Numbered from the stretch's first letter, positions 35,656 through 45,096 are shown. The stretch: 64,000 nt of DNA from Chitinophaga sp. 180180018-3 (GCF_037893185.1 NZ_CP140772.1:3968001-4032000); one strand, 5' to 3'. Made by a program: numbers and translations. The notes: generated by a model from the sequence alone, not told the origin.

Positions 35656-36957
35656 ATGAAATTAAGTAGATTTAATACTGCTGTTCCATATGACGGTGCA
35701 GTTGTATATCACAACTCATACTCAAACAGATTCCTCTTACTGGACCAGATGCTATACGACATGATTGCCATTATAAGGACACCCTCAGATTTAGAAGACT
35801 TAAGGGAAATCCACGAAGAGTTCTACAATGCACTAACTGAATATGGATTTATAGTAGAAGAAGATACAGATGAAATAGCAAAAGCCAGGACGCTGATAGA
35901 ATCTATCGATAATCAGGACTCATATTTCCATTTAATTGTCAATCCAACGATGAATTGTAATTTCAGCTGTTGGTATTGTTACGAAAATCATGAAAAAAAA
36001 TCAAGAATAACCGACGAGGTTATAGACAAGATAGAAGCACTAATCGAAAATATATTTGTAAGCAAGCCTGGTATCCAAATATTCAGTCTATCATTTTTTG
36101 GAGGAGAACCGTTGCTATTTTATGACAAAATGAGTATTCTCATGAAGAAAGCAAAGATACTGTCGGATAAGTATGGAAAGGAATTACAGATCTCCATTAC
36201 CTCTAACGGCCTGCTCATTGATGAGAAAATAATTGAGGAATTAAAAGGTTATACTGTAGCGGGATTTCAGATAACACTGGATGGAAATAAAGACAAACAT
36301 GACCTGGTACGATTCGTCTCAAAATCAAGAGGATCCTATGAGAAAATCATGGACAATATCAGGGCCCTCGTCCGCAATGGCTTTTTTATAACTATGAGAG
36401 TAAATTTCACAAAAGAAAACCTGATTGGATTGGAAGATATAATTGATGATCTGAGAGACTTAACTGAAGAAGAAAAGAAACTCATATCGCTATCCATGCA
36501 AAAGGTATTTCAGGAACCAAGCACACAGGAATTAATTGACGACGTGGGCAAATTCAAGGAATATGCCCGCAAAAATGGCATATCCCATCGGAGTGCAATT
36601 CTTGCAGATACTGTCAGAAGCTCCTGCTATGCAGATAAGCAGAATGAAGCCGTAATTAACTACAATGGTGATGTATATAAATGTAATGCCAGAGATTTCA
36701 ACCAAAAAAATAAAGAAGGTATATTAAATGAAAAAGGAGAGATTATCTGGAACGAACAGCACAATAAAAGGTTAATACCTAAATTGACCAATAAGCCATG
36801 CCTGGAATGCTCCATTATGCCGATTTGTGGTGGAGGTTGCAGCCAGATGATAGTGGAGAATATTGGCAGAGACTATTGCGTGCATGATTTTGACGAAAAA
36901 AGCAAGAAACGACTAGTACTCGAAATGTTTTTAGATCAGGAAACAATAAAAATTTAA
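35656..36957 (+). CDS. Radical SAM/SPASM peptide maturase
   Basis: About 433 residues. The radical SAM cluster motif CNFSCWYC (Cys101, 105 and 108) follows an N-terminal part (1-90) that looks like a peptide-recognition segment. FFGGEPLLF and ITSNGLL are further radical SAM core motifs. The C-terminal SPASM region has SSCYADKQNE, YKCNARDF, PCLECSIMPICGGGC and DYCVHDF, enough Cys for auxiliary Fe-S clusters. The ATG at 35656 is chosen because family members start near KLSRFNT; an in-frame start at 35635 adds 7 residues. It lies between the precursor and the C39 exporter, with 1 bp to the latter. The modification type cannot be read from sequence. Confidence 0.92.
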   Translation: MKLSRFNTAVPYDGAVVYHNSYSNRFLLLDQMLYDMIAIIRTPSDLEDLREIHEEFYNALTEYGFIVEEDTDEIAKARTLIESIDNQDSYFHLIVNPTMNCNFSCWYCYENHEKKSRITDEVIDKIEALIENIFVSKPGIQIFSLSFFGGEPLLFYDKMSILMKKAKILSDKYGKELQISITSNGLLIDEKIIEELKGYTVAGFQITLDGNKDKHDLVRFVSKSRGSYEKIMDNIRALVRNGFFITMRVNFTKENLIGLEDIIDDLRDLTEEEKKLISLSMQKVFQEPSTQELIDDVGKFKEYARKNGISHRSAILADTVRSSCYADKQNEAVINYNGDVYKCNARDFNQKNKEGILNEKGEIIWNEQHNKRLIPKLTNKPCLECSIMPICGGGCSQMIVENIGRDYCVHDFDEKSKKRLVLEMFLDQETIKI

Positions 36958-36958
36958 A

Positions 36959-39178
36959 ATGATCTTCTTTCCACAACATGATCAGATGGATTGCGGGCCG
37001 GCCTGCCTCGCAATGGTGGCTTCCAGCTACGGTAAGATCTACGGCCTGAATTATTTACGGGAACAATCATTTCTCTCCCGGGAGGGAGTATCCCTATTGG
37101 GAATAAGTGATGCTGCCCAGCAAATCGGCATGGAAACACTGCCAGCAAAGGTTTCTCCCGACATGCTTGCGGAAAAAGAAACGCCGCTTCCCGCCATCCT
37201 TCATTGGAATCAAAACCATTTTGTTGTACTTGAAAAGATACAGCGAAATCCTTTCACAAAAGAATTACGATATAAGATAGCTGACCCGGCACATGGATTC
37301 ATCACATTATCCAGAAAACGCTTTGAAAAACACTGGCTTTCAGCAGATGAAGAAGGAGTAGCATTGTTTCTGCATCCCACTGAACATTTCTACAAACAGG
37401 ATCCATCAAAAGAGGAAAAGGCATCTATCCGGTTTTTATTAAGTTATCTTATCCCTTACAAACGTTCTCTGATCTGGATGCTGGTATTATTACTGATAGG
37501 GTCAATAATTTCACTGGCCTTTCCGCTTCTTAATCAAGTGCTGATAGACAAAGGCGTTAATGGAAAAAATCTCAATTTCATTACGTTGATACTATCGGCG
37601 CAACTCAGTCTTTATCTGGGCAGCCTGGTGATGGAATTATTCCGTAACTGGATTACACTTGTAGTAGGCACCAAGGTGAATATCCAGATCATTTCGGACT
37701 TCTTAAGAAAACTAATGAAACTACCCATTAAGTTTTTCGACACAAAATTAATGGGTGATTTTAATCAACGGATTACGGATCACGATCGTATAGAGAATTT
37801 CCTTACCTCTCAAAGCCTGCTCACTTTCTTCTCTATGATCACCTTTATAGTTTTCTTTGGGGTGCTCTGGTACTACAATCCGCAACTATTGTTAGTTTAT
37901 CTGGGACTTAGTATTGTCGCCGTATTATGGTCATTATACTGGCTGAAACGGAGAAAGATACTAGATTATTTCCGCTTTCAGTTGCGCAGCGAAAATCAGC
38001 AATCCATTTATGAAATAATGAATGGTGTAACAGAAATGAAACTAAACCAATTTGAAGAATATAAACGCAAAGAATGGGAAACAATTCAGCAGAAAATATT
38101 TAAAACGAATATCCGCACGCTAAGACTTAACCAAATACAATTAACGGGATTTGAGTTTTTCAACCAATGTAAAAATATATTCGTCACATTTCTTGCAGCA
38201 TCATTTGTCGTTCACGGACAAATGACACTAGGAGCATTATTGAGCGTATCATACATCATCGGCCAGATGAACTCCCCCATCAATCAACTGGTAAATTTTT
38301 TCCGATCATTGCAAGATGCCAAACTGAGCCTGGCCCGGCTCAATGAAGTGCAGCAGCATCCGGAAGAAGACGCCCAGGCTGAACATACTTCGGGAACTAT
38401 GCCACCTCATAGGAACGATAACATGAATGCCTTCAACGGAAAAGATTTTAAGTTATCCTGCATAGATTTCCAATATGAAGGGCCGAGGTCTCCCTTTGTT
38501 CTGAAGGATATATCCCTTCATATCCCTCAGGGAAAAATAACCGCTATCGTAGGTGCCAGCGGAAGCGGAAAAACTACGCTAATGAAGCTGTTGCTGAAAT
38601 TTTATGATCCTGTGAATGGTAGTATCCATCTTGGCGATCATCCTTTAAACGAGGTACCTCATCTATGGTTGCGTAAACACAGCGGAGTAGTATTGCAAGA
38701 TGGCTTTATTTTTGGAGACACCATTGAACGTAACATTGTATGCGGTGATGAACATATCAACAAAGAAAGATTACATCAAGCACTTCATATCGCTAACATT
38801 GACTCATTTATTGATGGTCTTCCACTGGGCTTGAATACAAAGATCGGTTCTTCGGGCAATGGCCTTTCCGGAGGACAGCGTCAACGTATATTGATAGCTC
38901 GTGCCGTATACAAAAATCCCCTCTTCCTGTTTCTGGACGAGGCAACATCCGCCCTGGATGCAGAAAATGAAAAGGTCATTCATGATAACCTACAATCTTT
39001 CTTTACGGGAAAAACCGTAGTAATTATTGCCCACAGACTTTCTACCGTTAAAAATGCAGATCAGATCGTTGTACTAAAAGAAGGACAGATTGTAGAAAGC
39101 GGCACTCATCATCAACTTGTAGGAAAGAAGATGAACTACTACAACCTGGTGAAGAATCAACTGGAACTGGGAAGCTAA
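36959..39178 (+). CDS. C39 peptidase-containing ABC exporter of the RiPP cluster
   Basis: 739 residues. N-terminal C39 protease: QHDQMDCGPACLAM with Cys12, His in NHFVVLEKI, Asp in KIADPAHG. A six-helix membrane domain spans about 160-430, with a Cys-poor linker (about 460-490). The ATPase has Walker A GASGSGKTT, signature LSGGQRQR and Walker B FLFLDEATSALD. It starts directly after the maturase stop, so it is co-transcribed and probably cleaves the GG leader of the 61-residue precursor and exports the product. No HlyD adaptor follows, unlike the first locus. Sequence differs clearly from the exporter at 11437, so this is not a recent duplication. Confidence 0.94.
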   Translation: MIFFPQHDQMDCGPACLAMVASSYGKIYGLNYLREQSFLSREGVSLLGISDAAQQIGMETLPAKVSPDMLAEKETPLPAILHWNQNHFVVLEKIQRNPFTKELRYKIADPAHGFITLSRKRFEKHWLSADEEGVALFLHPTEHFYKQDPSKEEKASIRFLLSYLIPYKRSLIWMLVLLLIGSIISLAFPLLNQVLIDKGVNGKNLNFITLILSAQLSLYLGSLVMELFRNWITLVVGTKVNIQIISDFLRKLMKLPIKFFDTKLMGDFNQRITDHDRIENFLTSQSLLTFFSMITFIVFFGVLWYYNPQLLLVYLGLSIVAVLWSLYWLKRRKILDYFRFQLRSENQQSIYEIMNGVTEMKLNQFEEYKRKEWETIQQKIFKTNIRTLRLNQIQLTGFEFFNQCKNIFVTFLAASFVVHGQMTLGALLSVSYIIGQMNSPINQLVNFFRSLQDAKLSLARLNEVQQHPEEDAQAEHTSGTMPPHRNDNMNAFNGKDFKLSCIDFQYEGPRSPFVLKDISLHIPQGKITAIVGASGSGKTTLMKLLLKFYDPVNGSIHLGDHPLNEVPHLWLRKHSGVVLQDGFIFGDTIERNIVCGDEHINKERLHQALHIANIDSFIDGLPLGLNTKIGSSGNGLSGGQRQRILIARAVYKNPLFLFLDEATSALDAENEKVIHDNLQSFFTGKTVVIIAHRLSTVKNADQIVVLKEGQIVESGTHHQLVGKKMNYYNLVKNQLELGS

Positions 39179-39181
39179 CAG

Positions 39182-39212
39182 TTGAAACTAAACCCTATAT
39201 TAACTATCTTTA
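39182..39212 (+). promoter_or_regulatory. Candidate promoter of the 3-methyladenine glycosylase gene
   Basis: TTG (39182-39184), 20 bp, TATCTTTA (39205-39212). It has the same TAnnTTTA variant as at 31504 and lies 20 bp before the GTG start at 39233. Confidence 0.45.
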
Positions 39213-39232
39213 GCGCCACAAAACACAACACC

Positions 39233-39850
39233 GTGGCTAAAATCAACGCTTCATTCTACCAGCGGGAAGATGTACTGCTGATTGCGCAACAATTATTGGG
39301 AAGTACACTGGTGACAAACATCAACGGAGTGAGAACGGCTGGTATTATCGTGGAAACCGAAGCCTATGCCGGCGTCACAGACAGGGCATCACATGCCTGG
39401 AACAACCGCCGTACTAACCGTACCGCCGTTATGTATGAACCAGGCGGCGTTGCTTATGTTTATCTCTGCTATGGTATACATTACCTGTTCAACATCGTTA
39501 CCAATGTCCGCGATACGCCGCAGGCTGTATTGGTAAGAGCGCTGGAGCCGGTAGATGGGCTGGAGATCATGAAAGAAAGAACCGGAAACAAAAATCCCCT
39601 GCTTACCGCTGGTCCGGGTGCACTCAGCAAAGCAATGGGCATAGATCTCCACCTCAACGGTTCCCGTCTCTCCGGTAATAAAATTTGGGTAGAGCAACAC
39701 TCCCCGGTCAGCCATATCGATATGGCCGCTGATACCCGTGTGGGCGTTCAATACGCCGGTGCCGATGCATTTCTTCCTTATCGTTTCTATATAAAAAACA
39801 ATAAATGGGTCAGCAAAGGAAAAGGATTAACACTGCCGTTGTCAACATAA
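39233..39850 (+). CDS. mpg: DNA-3-methyladenine glycosylase (AAG/MPG family)
   Basis: About 205 residues. Family motifs are clear: AQQLLGSTLVT, VETEAYAGVTDRASHAWN, NRTAVMYEPGGVAYVYLCYG, HYLFNIVTN and AGPGALSKAMGI. It removes alkylated purines from DNA in base-excision repair. I prefer GTG at 39233 because the family begins at about this point and a promoter-like element overlaps the alternative TTG at 39182. It follows the exporter stop closely but has its own promoter and GC-richer codon use, so it marks the right border of the AT-rich island. Confidence 0.92.
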   Translation: MAKINASFYQREDVLLIAQQLLGSTLVTNINGVRTAGIIVETEAYAGVTDRASHAWNNRRTNRTAVMYEPGGVAYVYLCYGIHYLFNIVTNVRDTPQAVLVRALEPVDGLEIMKERTGNKNPLLTAGPGALSKAMGIDLHLNGSRLSGNKIWVEQHSPVSHIDMAADTRVGVQYAGADAFLPYRFYIKNNKWVSKGKGLTLPLST

Positions 39851-39975
39851 ATACATCTTTTTTGTTACTGTTTATAACGAATATATTTCTACTTTTAACT
39901 TTCATTTTGAATGTTGGGTCCCTTATGAAATAAGACAGTAACATGCCCTCATGTTGCGGGTTTAAATAATCGAAT

Positions 39976-41307
39976 ATGTCAGGAGTGTATGCGACTACTG
40001 CTATGCCACGCAAATGGGCCATAGCAGCATTATTGATATTTATTCTTGCCGGTTGCACTTCTTCATCCACCTCTACTCACCAGCGTAAAGTGTATATCGG
40101 CAAGCTGAACGGAAAATATACCATCTACCGCAACGATCAACCTTTCCTGGTGAAAGGGGCTGCGGGAACAGACGACTTGCTTAAACTCCGCGATGCCGGA
40201 GGCAATACAATTCGCACATGGGATACCACGCACCTGGGCCAGCTGCTCGATAGCGCCTACGCTAACAATATAGCGGTTATTGCCGGCCTCTCCATCCCTC
40301 CCAGTATTTATAAGGAATTTTATGAAGATACGGCTAAAGTAGCGGCACAATATAACGGGGTCAGGGATATAGTAACCCGTTACAAATCGCATCCTGCATT
40401 ACTGATGTGGTGCCTGGGCAATGAAGTCGATTTCCCCTACCGGCCGCAATACGCCAACTTCTACAGGGCATACAACCGCCTGCTGAAAACGATACACGAA
40501 CAGGACCCCGATCATCCGGTCACTACAGCGCTCGTTAACTTCAACAAGCGCTGCCTTTTTAACATCCGGCTCAAAGTATCCGGCCTGGATCTTATTTCCA
40601 TGAACATCTTCGGCGATCTCCGGAACCTCCATAAAAACCTGGACGATTTTTCCTGGTGGTGGAATGGCCCTTTCCTCATCACCGAATGGGGTATCAACGG
40701 GCCCTGGGAATCTGAGTTTACTGCCTGGGGAGCTCCTATTGAAAATACCACTACCAAAAAAGCGGCGCAATACCAGGAGCTCTATGAGCAGCATATGCCG
40801 GTAAATAATCCCCGCTTCCTCGGCGCCTGTATTTTCTACTGGGGCAATAAACAGGAGGTTACGCATACGTGGTACAGCCTGTTCAGTGCGGATGGCGCCG
40901 CCTCAGCAACCGCTGGTGTCATGCAATACCTGTGGACCGGCAACTGGCCTGCCCATAAGGCACCGGAATTGAAGTATATGCTGCTGGGCGGCAAAGGTGC
41001 AAGGGATAATATCATTTGCCTTCCCGATACCCTGCAAACGGCGGAAGTCTTTTTTCAAAATACGCCCGACAGCAGCTTGCGTATCGAATGGGAATTGCTG
41101 GCGGAAGACTGGTATTCAAAGGATCGCTTCGTTCCTAATACCGCAAAACCGGCGTCATTTAATACACATTTTACCAGCATCAACGGGAACAAGGCAACCT
41201 TCCGGACGCCATCGAAAGAAGGACCATACCGGATATTTGCCACTGTCTATAATAAATACGGGCAGTTTGCTGCTACCAATACACCTTTTTACGTAATCGG
41301 CCGATGA
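39976..41307 (+). CDS. GH-A-clan (GH2 TIM-barrel-like) glycosidase lipoprotein
   Basis: 443 residues. The lipoprotein signal peptide ends IFILAGC. A (beta/alpha)8 barrel follows with two plausible catalytic glutamates: LMWCLGNEVDF (acid/base) and FLITEWGINGPW (nucleophile). A C-terminal beta-sandwich ends the protein (about 330-443). The start could also be the ATG at 40003, which still gives a full signal peptide. Its stop overlaps the ATG of the GT2 gene by 4 bp, so the two are translationally coupled. It probably trims or remodels the glycan made by the synthase. Specificity is unknown. Confidence 0.82.
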   Translation: MSGVYATTAMPRKWAIAALLIFILAGCTSSSTSTHQRKVYIGKLNGKYTIYRNDQPFLVKGAAGTDDLLKLRDAGGNTIRTWDTTHLGQLLDSAYANNIAVIAGLSIPPSIYKEFYEDTAKVAAQYNGVRDIVTRYKSHPALLMWCLGNEVDFPYRPQYANFYRAYNRLLKTIHEQDPDHPVTTALVNFNKRCLFNIRLKVSGLDLISMNIFGDLRNLHKNLDDFSWWWNGPFLITEWGINGPWESEFTAWGAPIENTTTKKAAQYQELYEQHMPVNNPRFLGACIFYWGNKQEVTHTWYSLFSADGAASATAGVMQYLWTGNWPAHKAPELKYMLLGGKGARDNIICLPDTLQTAEVFFQNTPDSSLRIEWELLAEDWYSKDRFVPNTAKPASFNTHFTSINGNKATFRTPSKEGPYRIFATVYNKYGQFAATNTPFYVIGR

Positions 41308-44231
41308 TCCAAAAAACCGAAATGATTTCTCCTCCTTCCAGGAGAGAAAGATTTACCCTGAGACTCATGATAATCCTGGGCGTCTGCAGCCTGGGCTACA
41401 TGATGTATTATCTATTGGATAAAAAACAGATTAACTATGCTCCTTTCTATTGGGTGCTGATAATAGGGATTGCTTTCAACTGCCTGCGTGTGCTGCATGA
41501 ATGGTATCACTATTTTTCAATTACTGTTCCCGCTCCTGCCGAAAAGAAACAGGATTTTACAGTAGATATACTCACTACCTTCTGCTCCGGGGAACCTTAT
41601 CCCATGATAGTGAAAACGCTTACCGCAATCAAAGCCGTTCAATATCCGCATACCACGTGGCTTTGCGATGAAGCAAATGATCCTTACCTCATCGAAATAT
41701 GCCAGCAGCTGGGCGTGCGTCATGTTACCCGCACCACCCACGAAAATGCCAAGGCCGGCAACATTAACAACGCGCTAAAACAGGCCACCGGAGAGCTTTG
41801 TGTGGTGATGGACCCGGATCATGTACCCGCTCCCGGTTTCCTGGATCCGATTGTAGATCACTTCAACGATCCGGCAGTAGGGTTTGTTCAGGTCGTGCAG
41901 GCATACAGCAACCTGGGCGACAGCCTCGTGGCTAAAGGTGCTGCGCAGCAAACCTTCCAGTTCTATGGGCCGATAATGGCCACCATGAACAGTTACGGCA
42001 CCGTGCTGGCCATCGGCGCCAACTGCACGTTCCGCAGGAAAGCACTGGATTCTATCGGCGGCCACGCAGCAGGGTTATCGGAAGACATGCACACCGCCAT
42101 GCAGCTGCATGCAAAAGGCTGGAAATCCATTTACGTGCCTGCTGTACTTACACGCGGACTGGTACCATCTACCATGTCGGCCTACTACGCACAACAGCTC
42201 AAATGGGCCAGAGGCACCGCAGAACTACTGGTTACCTCCTACGTTAAACTGTTCCCGAATTTTACCTGGCGCCAGCAATTGCACTACGGTACTATTCCTT
42301 TTCATTATTTGTCGGGGTTCATATTCCTGATCAATTTTCTCATCCCCATCCTATCGCTCATTACCGGCCGCATTCCGTTTCATGTAGACATGGTAGATTT
42401 TGCCGTGATATGCCTCCCTGCTATTGCATCCATTTTCCTCGTCCGCCATTTTGTACAAAGGTGGGTAATGGAAGAAGAGGAACGGGGGTTTCATGTGGTA
42501 GGCGGACTATTGCTGATTGGCACCTGGTGGATATATATCCTGGGTATCGTATATACAATTATCCGGAAAAAGGTACCGTATATACCTACCCCTAAAGACG
42601 ACAGCGGGGCGGATAACTGGTGGCTGAATATTCCCAATATGATGGTACTGCTGGCTAGTCTGGGCGCCATCATCTACGGGCTGGGGTATGACTGGAATCC
42701 CTATTCCATTGCGATGGCAACGTTCGCAGGCGTCAATTGTTTTATCATGGCGTTTAATATCATTGCCAGTTTTCGCCTGCACCGGTTACTGGCACAATGG
42801 CCCCTTGCAGGTACTATTTTACGCTACCCCCTGCCGCTGAAAAAACAGCTCTGGCTTTTCCGTCATCTTCACCTGTATACACTTGTACGAAAGCTGGGCT
42901 TACCGCTGCTGCTGGCGGTGGTGTTCGCAACCTGGTATACCATGCAACGTAATCCGGAACCAAAGGCCGGGAGCATGCCCACTCATATGGAAACCGGTGA
43001 TAAAGTAAGGTGGTCCGACCTCGTAGCGGCCGACGACCCGCCAGTTTCCGTCCGTAGCCATTTTCATGCGCTTCCGGATACGATCCGCGGATTGAGTTAC
43101 AACAAAGGCGTTCCCTGGTTCAAGAACCGCTATGCACTCACCCGGTATGAGGTAAACAGGGATTTTACCGCCATGAAAGCCCTGGGCGTAAATACCATCC
43201 GTTTTTTTGGTCCGGGTATATACGATCGTAACGTACTCCGTGTGGCCGCAGAGCAGGGCATACACCTGCATTACGGTTTCTGGATCCCTGATATCAGGGA
43301 TATGAAGGAAGACAGGAGCATGCTGAATGACCTGCACTCCACGATCCTTGACGCGGTTACTTCCCTGAAGAACAATCCGCAGATCACCGCGTGGAATATA
43401 GGTAATAGCGCCTTACAACGTCTCTCCCAACAATACTATACACCTGATCAGCCATACCAGCAAAAAGCCTGGCTCAACTGGCTTCAAACGCTAACAGCAG
43501 CCATCAAAACCACCGATAGCAGCAGGCCGCTTACCCTGGAAGTGGAACTGACAAATCATATCAATACCGACCTGCAGCAACTGCAACAGCTATTACCTGC
43601 CGTTGATGCCTTTGGTATCGTAGCGGGCGCCGACAGTAGCGGTAGCTACCAGCTTGCCACCAGCAGTGTGCCTCACTATATCAGCGAGGCGCCGGTGCCG
43701 TGGTATACCCGCCTCACACCCGCTGCCAGAAACGGTTTTGTTGCCCCCTGGCAGGATCTGGAAACGAGGGACTATGTTACATTCAACGGGTTAACGGATC
43801 ACAGCGGCCGTTTCAAACCGGCTTATTATCAGCTGGGCCGCGTGTGGGGCCAACTACCCGCAGCAGCTGCGCTGTTGCCGGAGCTCCACATCCTGCGTCC
43901 CGCACGGGCTACGTATCCCGGCAGTCGGCTCACCTACTATGCGCTGGTGAAACACGATGGGCAATGGACATTTCCCGGCGACCCCGAAAAAGGTATTTCG
44001 TTTGAATGGTATCTTGTAAAATCAGATCTCTATGGTAATAATATCTTCAGGAAAAAAATGGGAACCGGCACGTCAGTTACCTTCCCAATTCCGGAGAAAC
44101 CTGACCAACACTGGCTGTATCTGGAAGCAGTAAAAAACGGACAGGTAATTACTACGTCGTCGCCCCTGAATACACCGGTATGGCCCGTTTCAGGGCGCCA
44201 ACAACTATCAGCGAAACCACTGCGGGAATAA
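41304..44231 (+). CDS. Membrane GT2 glycosyltransferase fused to a degenerate GH-A-like domain
   Basis: 975 residues. Two N-terminal helices precede a processive GT2 domain with VVMDPDHVPAPGF (DxD-like), AGLSEDMHTAM (TED-like) and QQLKWARGTAE (QxxRW-like). Four to six helices follow (about 330-555). Residues about 590-860 form a barrel-like domain related to the upstream lipoprotein: NTIRFFGPGIYD matches NTIRTWDTTHL there. In it the expected acid/base Glu is replaced (WNIGNSALQ), while a Glu remains in HYISEAPVPW. A beta domain ends the chain. The protein probably polymerises and exports a beta-glucan-like polysaccharide; the fused domain may bind rather than cut it. Confidence 0.85.
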   Translation: MIQKTEMISPPSRRERFTLRLMIILGVCSLGYMMYYLLDKKQINYAPFYWVLIIGIAFNCLRVLHEWYHYFSITVPAPAEKKQDFTVDILTTFCSGEPYPMIVKTLTAIKAVQYPHTTWLCDEANDPYLIEICQQLGVRHVTRTTHENAKAGNINNALKQATGELCVVMDPDHVPAPGFLDPIVDHFNDPAVGFVQVVQAYSNLGDSLVAKGAAQQTFQFYGPIMATMNSYGTVLAIGANCTFRRKALDSIGGHAAGLSEDMHTAMQLHAKGWKSIYVPAVLTRGLVPSTMSAYYAQQLKWARGTAELLVTSYVKLFPNFTWRQQLHYGTIPFHYLSGFIFLINFLIPILSLITGRIPFHVDMVDFAVICLPAIASIFLVRHFVQRWVMEEEERGFHVVGGLLLIGTWWIYILGIVYTIIRKKVPYIPTPKDDSGADNWWLNIPNMMVLLASLGAIIYGLGYDWNPYSIAMATFAGVNCFIMAFNIIASFRLHRLLAQWPLAGTILRYPLPLKKQLWLFRHLHLYTLVRKLGLPLLLAVVFATWYTMQRNPEPKAGSMPTHMETGDKVRWSDLVAADDPPVSVRSHFHALPDTIRGLSYNKGVPWFKNRYALTRYEVNRDFTAMKALGVNTIRFFGPGIYDRNVLRVAAEQGIHLHYGFWIPDIRDMKEDRSMLNDLHSTILDAVTSLKNNPQITAWNIGNSALQRLSQQYYTPDQPYQQKAWLNWLQTLTAAIKTTDSSRPLTLEVELTNHINTDLQQLQQLLPAVDAFGIVAGADSSGSYQLATSSVPHYISEAPVPWYTRLTPAARNGFVAPWQDLETRDYVTFNGLTDHSGRFKPAYYQLGRVWGQLPAAAALLPELHILRPARATYPGSRLTYYALVKHDGQWTFPGDPEKGISFEWYLVKSDLYGNNIFRKKMGTGTSVTFPIPEKPDQHWLYLEAVKNGQVITTSSPLNTPVWPVSGRQQLSAKPLRE

Positions 44232-44285
44232 CGGTATAGCCATCCCGTTTTTTTCAGTTAACTTCATACGCAAAGTTTTATATCC

Positions 44286-45071
44286 ATGAAGATAGCTACT
44301 TACAATATCAACGGAGTTAACGGCCACTTACCGGTGCTGCTCCGCTGGCTGGAAGAAAGCGCACCCGATATTGCGTGTTTGCAGGAACTGAAAGCCCCGC
44401 AGGAAAAATTCCCGGAACAGGCCATACAGGAAGCAGGCTACACGGCCATCTGGCATGGACAAAAAAGCTGGAACGGTGTTGCCATACTTTCGCGCATCGG
44501 GCAACCGGAGGAGCTGCGGCGCGCACTGCCCGGCGATCCGGACGATGTAAACAGCAGATATATCGAAGCCGCTATCAACGGAATCGTTATCGGATGCCTC
44601 TACCTGCCTAACGGTAATCCCGCTCCCGGCCCGAAGTTCGATTATAAACTCAACTGGTTCCAACGGCTTACCGGTCATGCACAATCACTGCTCGATCAGC
44701 AAACACCTGTCATACTCACCGGCGATTTCAATGTAATGCCTACCGAACAGGATGTATACAAACCCGAAAAATGGGTGGATGATGCACTGTTCCGGCCGGA
44801 AACCAGGGCTGCTTTTCATAACCTCGCCGGGCAGGGCTGGACGGACGCCATCCGTACATTATACCCCAACGAAAAGATCTATACCTTCTGGGACTATTTC
44901 CGCAATGCGTACGGACGCGATGCAGGCCTGCGGATAGACCACTTCCTGCTTAGTCCGCAGCTGGGGCCACGCCTCCGCGCCGGCGGTGTAGACCGTAATG
45001 TGCGGGGCTGGGAAAAAAGCAGTGACCACGCTCCCGTTTGGATTGAACTCGCTGATGTACCTGGAAAATAA
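44286..45071 (+). CDS. xth: Exodeoxyribonuclease III (XthA family)
   Basis: 261 residues of the endonuclease/exonuclease/phosphatase fold. Motifs: KIATYNINGVNGHL at the start, CLQELKAP (metal-binding Glu), NGVAILSR, GDFNVMP, and the C-terminal LRIDHFLLS and KSSDHAPV (catalytic His). It repairs abasic sites and 3' ends in DNA. Length is typical. It is monocistronic and unrelated to the neighbouring glycan genes; a functional link to the base-excision glycosylase 4.4 kb upstream is only thematic. Confidence 0.94.
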   Translation: MKIATYNINGVNGHLPVLLRWLEESAPDIACLQELKAPQEKFPEQAIQEAGYTAIWHGQKSWNGVAILSRIGQPEELRRALPGDPDDVNSRYIEAAINGIVIGCLYLPNGNPAPGPKFDYKLNWFQRLTGHAQSLLDQQTPVILTGDFNVMPTEQDVYKPEKWVDDALFRPETRAAFHNLAGQGWTDAIRTLYPNEKIYTFWDYFRNAYGRDAGLRIDHFLLSPQLGPRLRAGGVDRNVRGWEKSSDHAPVWIELADVPGK

Positions 45072-45072
45072 G

Positions 45073-45096
45073 TTTGTTTTCTTTTTGAAGAACCAA
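45073..45096. promoter_or_regulatory. Candidate GbsR/MarR operator 1 (autoregulatory)
   Basis: TTTGTTTT-N8-AGAACCAA, with arms matching 6 of 8. The right arm differs by one base from the perfect repeat at 45623-45646 and the 8-base spacing is identical. It overlaps the -33 region of the regulator's own promoter, as expected for autorepression. Confidence 0.5.

Noticed and set aside
39182..39232. TTG start for the 3-methyladenine glycosylase
   Set aside because: The TTG is part of a promoter-like element and the added 17 residues have no family equivalent; GTG at 39233 fits better.
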